In this document: positions 24,301 to 34,983 of the stretch, one piece after another | Layout of the letters: every line of letters starts with the position of its first letter | Position numbering within the stretch: the first letter of the stretch is position 1 | Translations under genes and position numbers: made by a program | The notes under the pieces: model-generated | Told to the model about the DNA's origin: nothing | Seen by the model: only the letters and a program-made list of their open reading frames with translations | The model's database searches: none | Assembly: GCA_034401135.1 (NCBI GenBank) | Contig: JAWZSP010000004.1 | Location: 2,170,001 to 2,234,000 of the forward strand | Direction: 5' to 3' | DNA from: Volutella citrinella | Lineage: Eukaryota; Ascomycota; Sordariomycetes; Hypocreales; Nectriaceae | DNA: 64,000 bases

Positions 24301-26336
24301 ATCATGATATTGTTTGCACTGGAAGATGGACAGAGTGATTCAGCCCCGGCCGCGAATATGAAGACTGGAGTCGGTACCGTTTCCCTGGGGGCAGATACAG
24401 CCCAGGTTGAGATGGATGAACAGGGGGGAAATACGACACGTCACAAACCAGCCGGCAGGCTGGCAGCCCTTGTGGGCAACTCCTGATCGCCGAGGACACC
24501 CCTGAGCCTGGTGAGCGAACCCTTGAAGACGATCCGATCAAATCAATCAATGGCCCGGCCACACTGCATTACAGCTGATGATATGTCATGGGCGACTGGG
24601 GTGGCTTAGTGCATCGTCGAGGACCACTGTGCTTTTGTTGCTTGACACTACCAATGCCCCGACGGTCAGCTGGGCACCCATGACAGCAACGGGAAGTTCC
24701 TTTGATGGCTGGGTCACGAAATCAGGAACAAGGGCTCTGGTAGCAAGGGTTGAGGAGCCCGGCTGCTGGCGAGTGTGAGCTTCGGGAGGCGTATGCGCAC
24801 TTGGTCGCGGAGGATTTTGGCCCCGAGACATTCTGCCAGGTCGGTGTTGGTGCAACCACCATCTAGCCGTCCATGACGGCGACCAAGCAGATAGCCGCCG
24901 AAAGGGTGGGGCGGGAGACCCATTGCCGGCCCGGCTTAGCCTTCGTGGGGGTTCCGATGAGTGACGGGGCTCTGAATACACCTTGCTTGGGGCCGATTTC
25001 AAGCAGCGTGATTGGGGAATGCTGCCAGGCCAAAGACGACCCTCCCGAGACATTGTTGATTCTATCAACAAATGGTCAAACATGGCAGTGGATGAGAAAA
25101 CACGCCCCCGGATAGGGCGAAATGGCTGCGTACCTTTGATGAGAATTTGTCACCGACTGCGGAGCAGGCACATGATTCTTATTGCTTTTCCCGATCCATG
25201 CTCCTCGAGTCCGCGGCCCTGTGGCAAATGCAATAGATCTGCCATGTTGCTTTGCCAGCCTCACGCTAGTCTGTGGCTTCTGCCCTATCTTGACTACATA
25301 CGCCGTTGGCTTGCAGGAAAAGGGCAGCCGAGGAACGCTAGCAGCCAGCCCGACAACTCGCTTGCATGTTTCTGTTTAACGACTATTGCTGCTGTCGCAG
25401 TTCCGAGGCCAGCTCGCCAAAAACAAGCCAAGCTCCAGCCTCCTTGTCTCAGTGATCGCCAGAGACACGGCTCTCGCTGTAGATCGAGGGTGCCGCTGAG
25501 ACATGGCTGTGCGTCATGTAGGAACTCGGGCCTGGAATCATGTGCATATTTGCTCTTTCTCTCATGTTGGCTTGCGGCTATGCAGGGGAGGAAAGACACA
25601 ATTGAAGTGCTTCGTGGGTTCAAGCAACTAGTTGCCCGATACGTGCTGGCATAGGCCTTTTGATTGAGCGGAAATGGCGTCGATGAAAACAAGCAGTGAT
25701 CAACCCTTACGTTGGGTTTCGAGCCGAGTTAACCAAGTTATCTTCGGCGTCGATCGAATCTGCCGTCGGCACTAGGAATAGACCCGGGTTCGATAGTCGA
25801 CACCGTGTAGAACCAGCCGCTTTGCAACCAGCGTGTAGGCCAAATTAGTACTGAGAACACACCCACTCTCTTTGGCCGACTAGAGGTTTCACGGGTTTAG
25901 AGCGACATTCACCAGGAAACGCCTTGCTTGTCCCTGACTTGGTGGGAGCTTACAATGATGTTAGGGCTTGTTTGACTGGGCATGGCTCGGGTCACGTTCA
26001 CGAATATGGGCGTTGGAACTGCTGCCAAGCGCGTGCGTTGATGGGCAATGGGTTCCAAATTCAAGCATGATCTGCCAGCACTCTCCCGATTTACTATTAA
26101 ATCCGTACAGGGAGTTTGCACAATGGGAATCAAGTCTGCAAACGAATGTAAGCCCCTGACAATTGTCAACCATGGTGACAATATATTATTGACTAGTACT
26201 GAGGCAAGAATTATGAGCCAGGGGTAGCCACATTCCGCTGGCATGATATCTTCAAACAAAAGGTAGACAGGTTGAAGCGGACCTGCAACTGCTACCTGAT
26301 GCCCGCGGTAGCTGAGAGAGTACAACCCTATATCCC

Positions 26337-28113
26337 TTAGTGGACATAAAAGTTGGTCGCTTCTGGATTCTCCTCCCGGATCTTCCTGTTCATACGGCGC
26401 AACATGAAGCGCAGGAAGAGGGCAAAGGCGATGACTGCAACAGAGAAGCCGACGCTCGACGTCATGGCCATGACGAAGCGCGGGGCGTCAGAGTCTGGCC
26501 ACAGATATGGCGAGTACACGGAGGCGAGGTTTCCCATGGTGTTGCACATGGCGATGACAATGGCCCTCTTCTGGTTCGTCTCACCAAGGACGCTGGCGGC
26601 CCAGCCGATGGTCAGGTTGTTCACGCCGTAGGTGGCGCCGACGAAGATCATGATGCCGATGTAGCGCGCGGGGATGTTGAGCGTGGACACGCAGATGACG
26701 AAGCCGATAATGGCGGCGACCTTGGAGCCGATGATGTGCCATGTGCGCTCGTTAAAGTGCCCGGAGCTCCACGAGACGAGCATGGTGACGATGCCCGAGA
26801 GGATGTAGGGAGGGCACGTCAGTCCCAGGGTCGTCGTGGGGTCGAAGCCAAACGTGTTGACCACGGTCGGGAGGAAGTTCTTGAAGCCATTTGTGCTGAA
26901 GTGGAGGTTGGCCATGAGGCAGAAGACCCAGGTGCGCCAGTCCATGCACGCCTGGCGGAACCCCTTGAGCACGCCCACATCCTCCTCGTCCTGGTTCCTG
27001 CCTGTGATGTCCCGGGCGATGCGGTCGTAGGCGAGCTGGCGCTCCTCGGGGCTCAGCCACCGCGTCTTGAGCGGGCCGTCGGGCAGCAGGTAAAAGGCGG
27101 GCAGGGCGACGGCGAGGGAGATTGCGCCCTGGATGATGAACATCCAGCGCCAGCCGTCCAGGCCCATCATGCCGTCCATCTTGAAGATGCCCGCCGCGAT
27201 GATGCCGGACAGTGCCGACGCCATGATGTTGCCCGAGTAGAAGATGGACATGCGCGAGGCGATCTCCTTGCGCGTGTACAGGAGCGAGAGGATGTAGACG
27301 GCGCCTGGATAGAACTGGACGGACACGGAGAGATTAGTTTGCATCTCTTTTCAAATACCTTGAAATCACGGGGAGCTGGCGCAATGTCCGACTTACCGGA
27401 GCCTCAACCAGACCGAGGATGAAGCGACACGCGAGCATCTCGTTGAATGTCCTGGCCTTGTAGCTGAGGAGCGTGACGACGGACCAGGCAACCATGAAGC
27501 CTTGCATTCGCATGAGTTAGCCAAGAGCTAGAGACCCTGCGTCTCGACAAACTTCACTCACCGCTCATGTATAGGGAAGGCCGAATCTTGGTGATGAGCA
27601 TATTCGAAGGGATCTGGCCGCAGAGGTACCTGTTCTCGTTCAGCGATCAATGCCTCTTTACTCCGACCAACACGGCCGCATTGCTGAGTCACTTTTCGGT
27701 ACTCACCCGACGAACAGAATGGAGACCAATGTGTTGAACTGGGTCCCCTTGAGCTTCAAGTCGGTGGCGAGGCCATTCAGCTTGCCATTGGCAATGGTGT
27801 TGCGGTCGAGGAAGTTGAAGAAGTACATCCACCAGAGAAGGGGCTAGATTTCGGGAAGGGATGGAGTCAGTGTCTGCAGAGTCCAGTGGTGCGGTGCAAG
27901 CGATTCGCACGCAGAGGCGAAGAAACGTACAAGGATATACCAGTCCAGCTTGCGGACCAGGGCAATCTCGACGGGATCCGTCTTCTTGTGGGCGCCGAAG
28001 GCGTCTACATTCTGATTCTTGAGTGCCTCCTTGTCATAGTCAAGGGTTTCTTGGTGAGTTAGCTGGTGAGGAGCAACTTCTTCCTTTTCCGGAGGGGCCT
28101 GCTTGGTCGCCAT
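26337..28113 (-). CDS. MFS transporter, allantoate permease (DAL5/ACS) family
   Basis: Five exons on the minus strand: 27931-28113, 27707-27843, 27562-27629, 27397-27500 and 26337-27314; 489 aa. All four introns keep frame with GT-AG ends. An N-terminal cytosolic segment (~60 residues, charged) leads into about 12 membrane segments. Family-type pieces: PLLWWMYFFNFLDRNTIANG (TM1 with the conserved LDRxNI-like motif), YLCGQIPSNMLITKIRPS, RFILGLVEAPFYPGAVYILS, then DGWRWMFIIQGAISLAVAL. This is the anion:cation symporter branch, whose members carry allantoate, nicotinate, tartrate, galactonate and other organic anions, so a sugar-acid substrate fits. It is the left-most gene of the putative cluster and divergent from the aldolase gene. 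Substrate is inferred from context only. Confidence 0.9.
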
Positions 28114-29233
28114 TTTCGATATGCCAGATGGGATTGTTCGTCGTGTCTGACACAAAACAGAGGAGTGCTTGATTGCAAAAGGATTCTGTCGGAGGGGGGA
28201 CTGGTGATCCTTTTGTCTTCAGCGTCGTCCTCTGTGTCGGTGGTTGAGACCTCGATACGGAATATAAAGGATGGCGGCTGGTTTCCTCCACATGGGGAAC
28301 GACCCGGCCTCGTGGGACTCTCGCTTCCCCCGTGGGGTAGTAGTCCGGGGTCACCCTGGACGTCGGACTACGGCGCCGCGACCGGCCTTGGCCCGCCCAT
28401 GGGGTTGGTTAGTACAGGCCCCATGGATCAGATAAGATTCACACAGTCTACTGATGCTTGTCTCTGTTAAGAGCTAGTGAGAATCCACCGCACCACCACT
28501 ATCACCATAGGTACGTACATTAGGGCCCCTCGTTAACGACTCTGATCCCTGGAGGCTGTACGGCTGTAACATGAGTTCGGCCGATGTTGAATGCGGTCGC
28601 AGGGGAGCTCGCCTGGATCGGTATCTCGGCCGCGAACTTGGGGTGTGATGGACAACCCATGATGGCATTAGTCTCGACTGTAGGCTCTTGGCACGGTCAG
28701 CCCCAGGTAAACCCCAGTCCACGGCAGATGAATTGCAAGGTACGCAAGCAAGGCAAGTCAGTTGATAAAGCAAACATCTATGACAGGCAATTGGGGTGTG
28801 TGGCTGGCTGTGGGCCAATTGTCGTTCCGACTGTCAGTGTCAACTCCATGTCGACGGACCGAGTCGAGTAAAGGCTGCTCATGATGGATCCTCGTACGAG
28901 ACATTCACCCAGGCCCACACCTCGGGGTCAGCCGGCCGGCCCACTGATGCATCGTCAACGTCGGTCTTTTGACCGTAGTAAGTGGGACAGATATCACGTC
29001 AAAAGGTTCCCCGCAGAGTTGCCGACCACCTCCCGGCGCTCACGGCCCAAGGTATTCCTGTGTGGGTGCTGGACTCTGGAGATTTACAAGCGACGTCGCA
29101 GCCATGAGGAGCTGGGCCACCGGATCTGTGCGTGACTAAAAAGAGCCACCTCTCTTAAGAACCAAAGCCCTGTTCTCTCCACATAGCCTCAGTCTGTCCC
29201 ATCCTCACACATCTTTCAAAGAACTCAGGCAGA
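28114..29233. promoter_or_regulatory. Divergent promoter region, transporter / aldolase
   Basis: 1.1 kb between divergent starts. Contains one CGG-N9-CCG at 28364-28378, a GATAAG box near 28431 and a pyrimidine-rich leader before the aldolase ATG. No ORF with support. Confidence 0.45.
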
Positions 29234-30297
29234 ATGGCTTCCTCCAAAGAAAACACTCCCAAGGCGAAGCCCCTCCCCGCGGGGGTGTACACGCCCGTCA
29301 TCACCATCTACGACAACACCAAGGAGCAGGCGGTCAACTTGGATGCCATGTATAAGCACTGCCAGTACCTCGTCAACGCTGGCTGCCACGGGCTCGTCTA
29401 TCTCGGGACCAACGGCGAGCTTCCGCTGCTGAACTCCCAGGAGCGGGCTTCCATTGTCAAGATGGCGAGGCGAGCCGTGACGGACCTTGGCGTCCCCGAC
29501 TATCCCATCGTGGCCGGCATCTCGGCGCAGAGCACGGCCGAGACGATTGCAAACGCCAAGGTGGCTGCTGAAGCCGGCGCCGGCTGGGGACTGTTGCTGC
29601 CTCCGAGCTACTGGGCCAAGGCCATATCGCCAGAGCTGCTGCTGAGCTACTACCGGGACGTCGCTGACGAGAGCCCGATCCCCATCATTATCTACAACGT
29701 ATGTACCGTACCCCCTAGGAGTCTTGGATACTCTGCTAATGCGAGCGTTTCCTCCCACCTTAGTACCCCGGCGTGGCATCGGGCGTCGACGTCGATTCGG
29801 ACCAGCTCTGCGCCCTCGCATCACACCCCAATATCGTCGCGGCTAAGCTCACCTGCGGGCAGGTGGGCAAGGCAGTGCGCGTGACGGCCAAGTACGGCCC
29901 GCAGTACATGTCCGTCTTTGCGGGCAGCGCCGACTACCTGGTGCCTTCACTCGTGCTTGGGGCCAGCGGCTGCGTCGTCGGCATGGGCAACGTGTTCCCC
30001 AAGACGGTCTCGCGGTTGTACGACTACTGGGTCGCCGGGCGGGTGGAAGAGGCGACGGCGCTCCAGGAGAAGGTTGCGCAGGCGGAATGGGCCTGCAAGA
30101 AGAGCCTCAACTGCACCAAGTATGGCATGTGGCACTTTATCGGCCGCCATATCGGGCTCGAGGACGAGGGCATGTTCATCATGCGCAAGCCCTACCTGCC
30201 GCTCGGCGACGGCATGAAGAAGTGGGCGCTCGAGACCCTGGGGCCTCTGGAGGAGATTGAGAAGTCCATGGCGGGGAGAGAAGGCATTCATAAATGA
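29234..30297 (+). CDS. DapA/NAL-family aldolase (2-keto-3-deoxy acid aldolase-like)
   Basis: Two exons, 29234-29698 and 29764-30297, 332 aa; intron GTATGT to TAG. Class I Schiff-base aldolase of the dihydrodipicolinate synthase/N-acetylneuraminate lyase superfamily. Visible: GLVYLGTNGELPLLNSQER (the GTTGE-type loop, here GTNGE), YPIVAGISAQSTAETI, the catalytic Tyr in IIIYNYPGV directly after the splice junction, and the Schiff-base Lys in IVAAKLTCGQ. Fungi do not make lysine through DapA, so a catabolic aldolase is expected: family members such as LRA4 and GaaC split 2-keto-3-deoxy sugar acids into pyruvate plus an aldehyde. Its place between transporter and regulator supports a role in sugar-acid breakdown. 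The substrate cannot be read from sequence. Confidence 0.9.
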
Positions 30298-30749
30298 ATG
30301 AATGAATGACCGGTTAGAGACTGGGATAGAATAGGACAACGGAAGGGCCAATGGACCAGGTCTGAAAACGGAAAGGACGGAACAATAGTGTTGCATAGCA
30401 TCTCGGCTCCCAAATCAATCTGCTGTTGAGAGCGGAACTTGTTCCATCATCATGAAGACATTAAATTGAACCACAGAGTCAAGAGCAGCCGGGAATGTGT
30501 GAGACACACGAGTCATGGCGCCAGGGCCCATGATCCATCCCCGCACGCCATGACCTGGGGCGCTCGCTCGCTAGCTCCTGCCTCAGCTACATGCGGGGTA
30601 GCCTGTGCCCTGTGGTGCAGGCGGCTAAGGGGCAAGAGGGGCCCACGCTTTTGATCAGCAACAGCCCATCGCCTCTTGCCAGCCGTCAACTCAGCTCTGT
30701 AATTAATGGCTCCGGCCTTCGCTCTCGCATCGGCACCGAGCACAGGCAC
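30298..30749. other. Intergenic: aldolase 3' end and regulator upstream region
   Basis: 452 bp, same-strand genes. A short TGAA-type tetranucleotide repeat sits just after the aldolase stop. Nothing else recognised. Confidence 0.45.
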
Positions 30750-33247
30750 ATGTCGAAGCGCCATTGGGACCAGACGCTGTCGGCGTCGCCAGAGGGCGTA
30801 GACGGCAGGGTCGGCCGCAGCACAGACACAGACGTTCGGTTTGCAGCAGTGAACAACAACCCCCCACACGGAGGCGAGGGCTCCGGCTGCAGTCCCGCTG
30901 TCGCTCCGCACTTTGTCGACGCCGCCGCTCCGGCTTCGCTCCCCGTTGCCCACGACACCACGGGCACGGGCACGGCCGCACCGCCCAATGACCCGCAGCC
31001 GGCGTACCGTAAGATCAAGGCATGCACGGCCTGCAGGAAGCAAAAGGTATGGATCAGGAAGCCCTGGCCCGGATATAGCAAGGCTAATCGACGTGGTGGC
31101 GCAGATCAAGTGTCGGATGGACCATGGCGGACCACCGTGTCGGCGCTGCGCAAAAAAGGACATTGTATGCGTCGTCAACCGAGGACTACAGGCGCTCATT
31201 GACGATCGACTCCCGTGCGTCTTGTCTCCTTTCCGCTGCCCCCCATCCCTTGTCTAACCCGCAGACAGCTTCACAGATGCCCTGATCCAGGACCTGGAAT
31301 CGGTCCAGGCCAGCATACAGGCGCTCCAGAATGCCCTCAACCTCCCGTCCATGCCGCCCCTACAGCTCCTGTCGCGGTTCACAGCAGCCCCCAGCCCGCC
31401 GCTGATGGAACCGGGCGAGGGGCCGCCAAACGGGGAGGTGACCGCTGGCCCGTCATGTGACAACTCGCCTAGGATGATGTCGCTCGAGGACGAGAGCCAC
31501 CTGCCCGACATCCCCATGCGCTCCGTGTACCGCCTCACCAAGCTGAGCGCGCTGCGGTCGCCGGCGGCGTCGGACGAGAACGCCCAGCTGCAGCCCGCGA
31601 CCGCGACCCAGCTCTCGCCGGCGGCGGCAGCGGCGGCGGCGCAAGGAGACTTCATTACGAAGGGCGCCTTGGCGCTGGACGAGGCGGAGCGCCTCTTCTG
31701 CCTGTACATGGATAGCCTCGACGACTACATGTACGGCGTCGTCGGGTCGCGGTACCGCGTGCTCGACACGATGCGCCGGCGGAGCCCCATTCTGACGGCG
31801 GCGGTGTTGACCGTGGCCGCCATGCACGACGCCCGGAGCGGCCCCGCGTTTGTGGCCTGTAACGCGGAGTACCAGCGCTTGGTGACGGGGTCGCTGCTCG
31901 ACCGCCACATCGACCGCGACCACCTGCGCGCGCTGTGCGTCGGCTCTTACTGGCTGTACGACACGTCGTGGGTCCTCGCCGGCGTCGCCTCGCGCCGCGC
32001 CGCTGAGTTTGACGTCCTGGGCCCGTACGAGCGCCTCCTTGCCGACGGGGAGGGTGGTGGTCTTAGTGGTAATGGAGGTGGTGGTGTTGGGCCGGCTCGC
32101 CAGGTAGACGTCGCCGCTGAGGACGCCGCCGACTTCGTGAGGGTCTGGTATCTCATATACATCTGCGACCAGCACCTCGCGACGCTGTACGGCCGCCAGT
32201 GCTCAAGCCGGGAGGACGCCGCCGTCCTCGGCTGCGACGCCCTCACCCGGGCCGCCACCGCGACCACGGGCGACTGGCGCCTCGCCAGCCAGGTCAAGCT
32301 GCTGACCATTATTCACAGCATCCGGGACATGCTGGGCCCCGGGTCGAGCGATTCCTCGCCGGCAGTCTTTGTCACGCAGATGAAGGGGTTTGCTCGCCAG
32401 CTCGACGAGTGGGTTGGCCACTGGCCCTCGACGTTTCCAGGTAGGATTCTTTTGCTGTTTTATTGCCTTGCCTCTCTCTCTCTCTCCCTCTCTCCATCTC
32501 TCACTCCCTCCCTCTTTCTTATTTTTTCTTCTTGTTTTTGCTCGTCTCCAACTTCTCTCCTTTTCTGCCATGAGCAGCCAGCGTTGCTAACACCCACCCA
32601 CAGAGTATCAAGAAAACTTCCGGTCGTCTCCGAGAAAGCTGGCCTACTTCCACTACAACTTCGCCAAGCTTTACCTCTACTCCCACACCTTTCGCGGCCT
32701 CGGGACCTCGCCGGTGCCCCCCCAGCTGTCGGAGAGCGCCCACTGTGCCGTGTCGGCCGCAATGGCCATCCTGGACATGATCATCTCCGACGCTGACGTC
32801 AGGGCCGCCCTCGTGGGACTCCCCTGCTACGTGCAGTCCATGATTGGGTTCGCGAGCATGTTTCTGGCGCGGCTCGCCTCCATCCACGGCGACATGCTCA
32901 TCGCGGGGAGCCTGGTCGTGGACCTCATCTCACGGCTCAAGGAGGTCTACAAGGCCACCCCAGTAGGCAAGTGGCACCTCAACCACCTGATCCCGAGCGG
33001 TCTGGATAGGATACTGGCCATGTTGCAGAGCTCCTTGGAGGCCGCGCCGGCCCGGGCGGAGGCGAACGGCACGTTCCAGCAGGGCCATCATCAGCCGAGC
33101 CTCGTCAGCGAGCCGCCCAACGTCGCCATGGACGTATCGCTAACCGATTTCGACTCCTTCTTCCTCCTGGATACGGGCATGGGCCTGGGAACTTCACAGC
33201 ATATGTATTATGACAACACCAACTACAATCAATCTGGCTTTCGATAA
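30750..33247 (+). CDS. Zn(II)2Cys6 transcription factor of the cluster
   Basis: Four exons: 30750-31046, 31105-31214, 31269-32440 and 32604-33247; 740 aa. The zinc cluster spans the first intron: CTACRKQK then IKCRMDHGGPPCRRC then AKKDIVC, giving Cys spacing 2-6-8-2-6. A short linker and a coiled-coil-like segment (ALIQDLESVQASIQALQNAL) follow. The acceptor at 31268 was chosen over the nearer CAG at 31264 because only it keeps the ALIQDL frame. From about residue 250 comes a helical fungal transcription-factor middle domain, with a Gly-rich insert near 32,050-32,100. Intron 3 (163 nt) carries a CT microsatellite. The C-terminus is acidic/aromatic (MDVSLTDFDSFFLLD), as in activation regions. 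Such regulators often control adjacent catabolic genes by binding CGG triplets. Confidence 0.86.
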
Positions 33248-33341
33248 CATTGCGAGTCTACCGTTTTCTAATTCCCCACCATGGGGACCCTGTATCGATA
33301 TTCATCTCTTCATTCAGAAGCTACCCCGTCTCAATTGACTC

Positions 33342-34331
33342 TTACGGCTTCTTCTGTTGCTGCCGCGCCGCAAATCTCCGAATGTTCTCCACCAGCGGAA
33401 TGTCTGGGACCATGCCGAGAGCATTGGCGCGGGCGGTATCGAAGCGCGCGGGCCAGCTGCCCACGATGCCCTCGACCTTGGGATCATGCTTCTCCGAGAC
33501 GAGGGCGCGTGTCTCGGCGCCGCAGACGGCCTCGAGCGCATCCAGAATCTCCTGGACGGTGGCCGAGATGCCCGGCAGGTTGACGACTCTGCTGCGGCCG
33601 AACTTGCTGCCCGGCACATCCTTGATGGCCACGAGGTTGCTCACGACCACGTCCGGGCTGCACACCCACATGGCGAGGTCGCGGGCCACGGGCAGGATGC
33701 TCTCCTCGCCCTTGAGCGGCTCCCGCACGATGCCGCTGGCAAAGGAGCTTGCGGCCGCCGACGGAGCGCCCGGGCGGACGATGATTGTGGGCAGGCGGAC
33801 GACGCGGCCGTCGACGAGCCCGCGCCGCGACATGTCGTTGAGGTACGTCTCGACCATGAGCTTCTGGGCGCCGTAGCTCGACTGCGGCAGCGGCGTTGTG
33901 TCCTCGGTGGTAACGGCGCCGGGCTGGCTGGGCCCGTAGACGGCCAGGCTCGAGGGGAAGACAACGACGGTGGCCGGGCTGCTCTGGCGGATGTGGTCGA
34001 TTGCGAGGCGATGCGAGTCCCAGTTGACGCGCCACCCCAGCTCGAGGTTGGCCTCGGCGCCCCCGGACATGAGCCCGTGCAGCAGGTACACGGCTGTGTA
34101 CGGCCTCTGGAAAAGCGCTGCGGAGGCAGCGGCGTCTGTGAGGTCGGCCTTTGTGGTCTCGACACGGTGCGAGGCGTCGGCGATGGCGGAGGGGATGGGC
34201 GGCGTGGTGACATCGGCCAGCGTCAGGCGGCGGGTGGGAGACTCTCGCAGCAGGGCCACGGCGAGCTCCTGGCCGATGAAGCCGGCAGCGCCCGTGACGA
34301 GGATGTGGTCGGCGTCGATGCTGCTTCCCAT
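33342..34331 (-). CDS. denD: DenD-type NAD-dependent epimerase/dehydratase-family dehydrogenase (D-erythronate dehydrogenase-like)
   Basis: Single exon, 329 aa, minus strand. Extended SDR fold: NAD-binding VTGAAGFIGQELA (GxxGxxG) near the N-terminus, catalytic Ser region FPSSLAVYG and the YxxxK pair in SSYGAQK. The C-terminal half matches what I know of bacterial DenD (D-erythronate dehydrogenase): VVVSNLVAIKDVP, RVVNLPGISATVQEILDALE, then KVEGIVGSWPARFDTARANA and LGMVPD. DenD oxidises D-erythronate at C2 using NAD+. The start at 34331 (MGSSIDADH) directly precedes the Rossmann strand; an in-frame ATG 43 codons upstream adds only low-complexity residues. It is tail-to-tail with the regulator gene (94 bp) and divergent from the AKR gene. 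Substrate in this fungus is inferred from family and neighbours. Confidence 0.87.
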   Translation of the reverse strand: MGSSIDADHILVTGAAGFIGQELAVALLRESPTRRLTLADVTTPPIPSAIADASHRVETTKADLTDAAASAALFQRPYTAVYLLHGLMSGGAEANLELGWRVNWDSHRLAIDHIRQSSPATVVVFPSSLAVYGPSQPGAVTTEDTTPLPQSSYGAQKLMVETYLNDMSRRGLVDGRVVRLPTIIVRPGAPSAAASSFASGIVREPLKGEESILPVARDLAMWVCSPDVVVSNLVAIKDVPGSKFGRSRVVNLPGISATVQEILDALEAVCGAETRALVSEKHDPKVEGIVGSWPARFDTARANALGMVPDIPLVENIRRFAARQQQKKP

Positions 34332-34983
34332 TGTATGAGATTGGAGAGTCGAGTCGGTGTTTGAGTCGGTATGAGGAGTGGGTGTTGGCGGAGCTAAGGA
34401 GACGCAAATGAGGCGCGACGACAGTGCAATGCAACAAGGACCCGTATGTTCTGATGTCAAGAAATATGATTCAAATCAACAACGCCGTCGAGATTGTCGC
34501 CAGTTAACTATTAGATTGACTGGCTTGATTGAAGTTTGCCTAGATGGTCGGCTGAGGCCCGAACTCGGTGAGGCTACGAACGAAGCTCAACCGTCGGTGA
34601 TCTGACCGGGTCCCTACGCATGCATATCCGAGACACCTGACGAGTGTGACGCCCATGATGGATGGTACCCATGGTGGTGGCCTGTTGTGCCCGACTCCTC
34701 TTGCGGCGGACCGGCCGACGTTGTTGCCCCTCATCCTCATCCCACCTTCCCCCCAATGGACAGTTCCCCTCACAGTGCGTACAGTGTACGCGCACAGGCA
34801 CGCACAGACTGTAGGGATTGCATGGGCTTCATGGTTTCATCATGGCTCCTCGATTCCTCACATATTAGTCTGCTGCACACAATTTGGCATTTGAATATTT
34901 ATTTGATTTTCACCCTTTGTTTCTAAACTTTGTTGCGCTATATACTCCAAAGTTGTGCCTTTATCACCTGATTCATTGACATC
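34332..34983. promoter_or_regulatory. Divergent promoter region, DenD-like / AKR
   Basis: 652 bp between divergent starts. Contains a TATA-like element at 34938-34946, about 40 bp before the AKR ATG, and a CGG-N7-CCG at 34549-34561. No supported ORF. Confidence 0.45.

Larger units (their letters stand above)
17461..26336. other. Gene-poor region (~8.9 kb)
   Basis: No confident gene. Six-frame reading gives only short or compositionally odd ORFs (for example 240 codons at 19766-20488 and 222 codons at 18971-19639, minus) without family motifs. There are several simple-sequence tracts: CA-rich at 18001-18120, a 15-G run at 18313-18327, C-rich near 20,970-21,010 and G-rich near 22,317-22,335. 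No transposon domain was recognised. Unspliced regulatory RNAs cannot be excluded from sequence alone. Confidence 0.6.

Noticed and set aside
24983..25654. 223-codon ORF upstream of the cluster
   Set aside because: No family features; ends well before the transporter and shows no joinable exon.
25780..25800. GGGTTCGATAGTC, resembling a tRNA B-box
   Set aside because: No pairing TΨC stem, A-box or acceptor stem around it.
33357..34364. 335-codon ORF antisense to the DenD-like gene
   Set aside because: Shadow frame produced by GC-rich third positions; low-complexity translation, no motifs. Similar shadows oppose the transporter (26340-27422), the regulator (31453-32175) and KAE1 (48497-49300).
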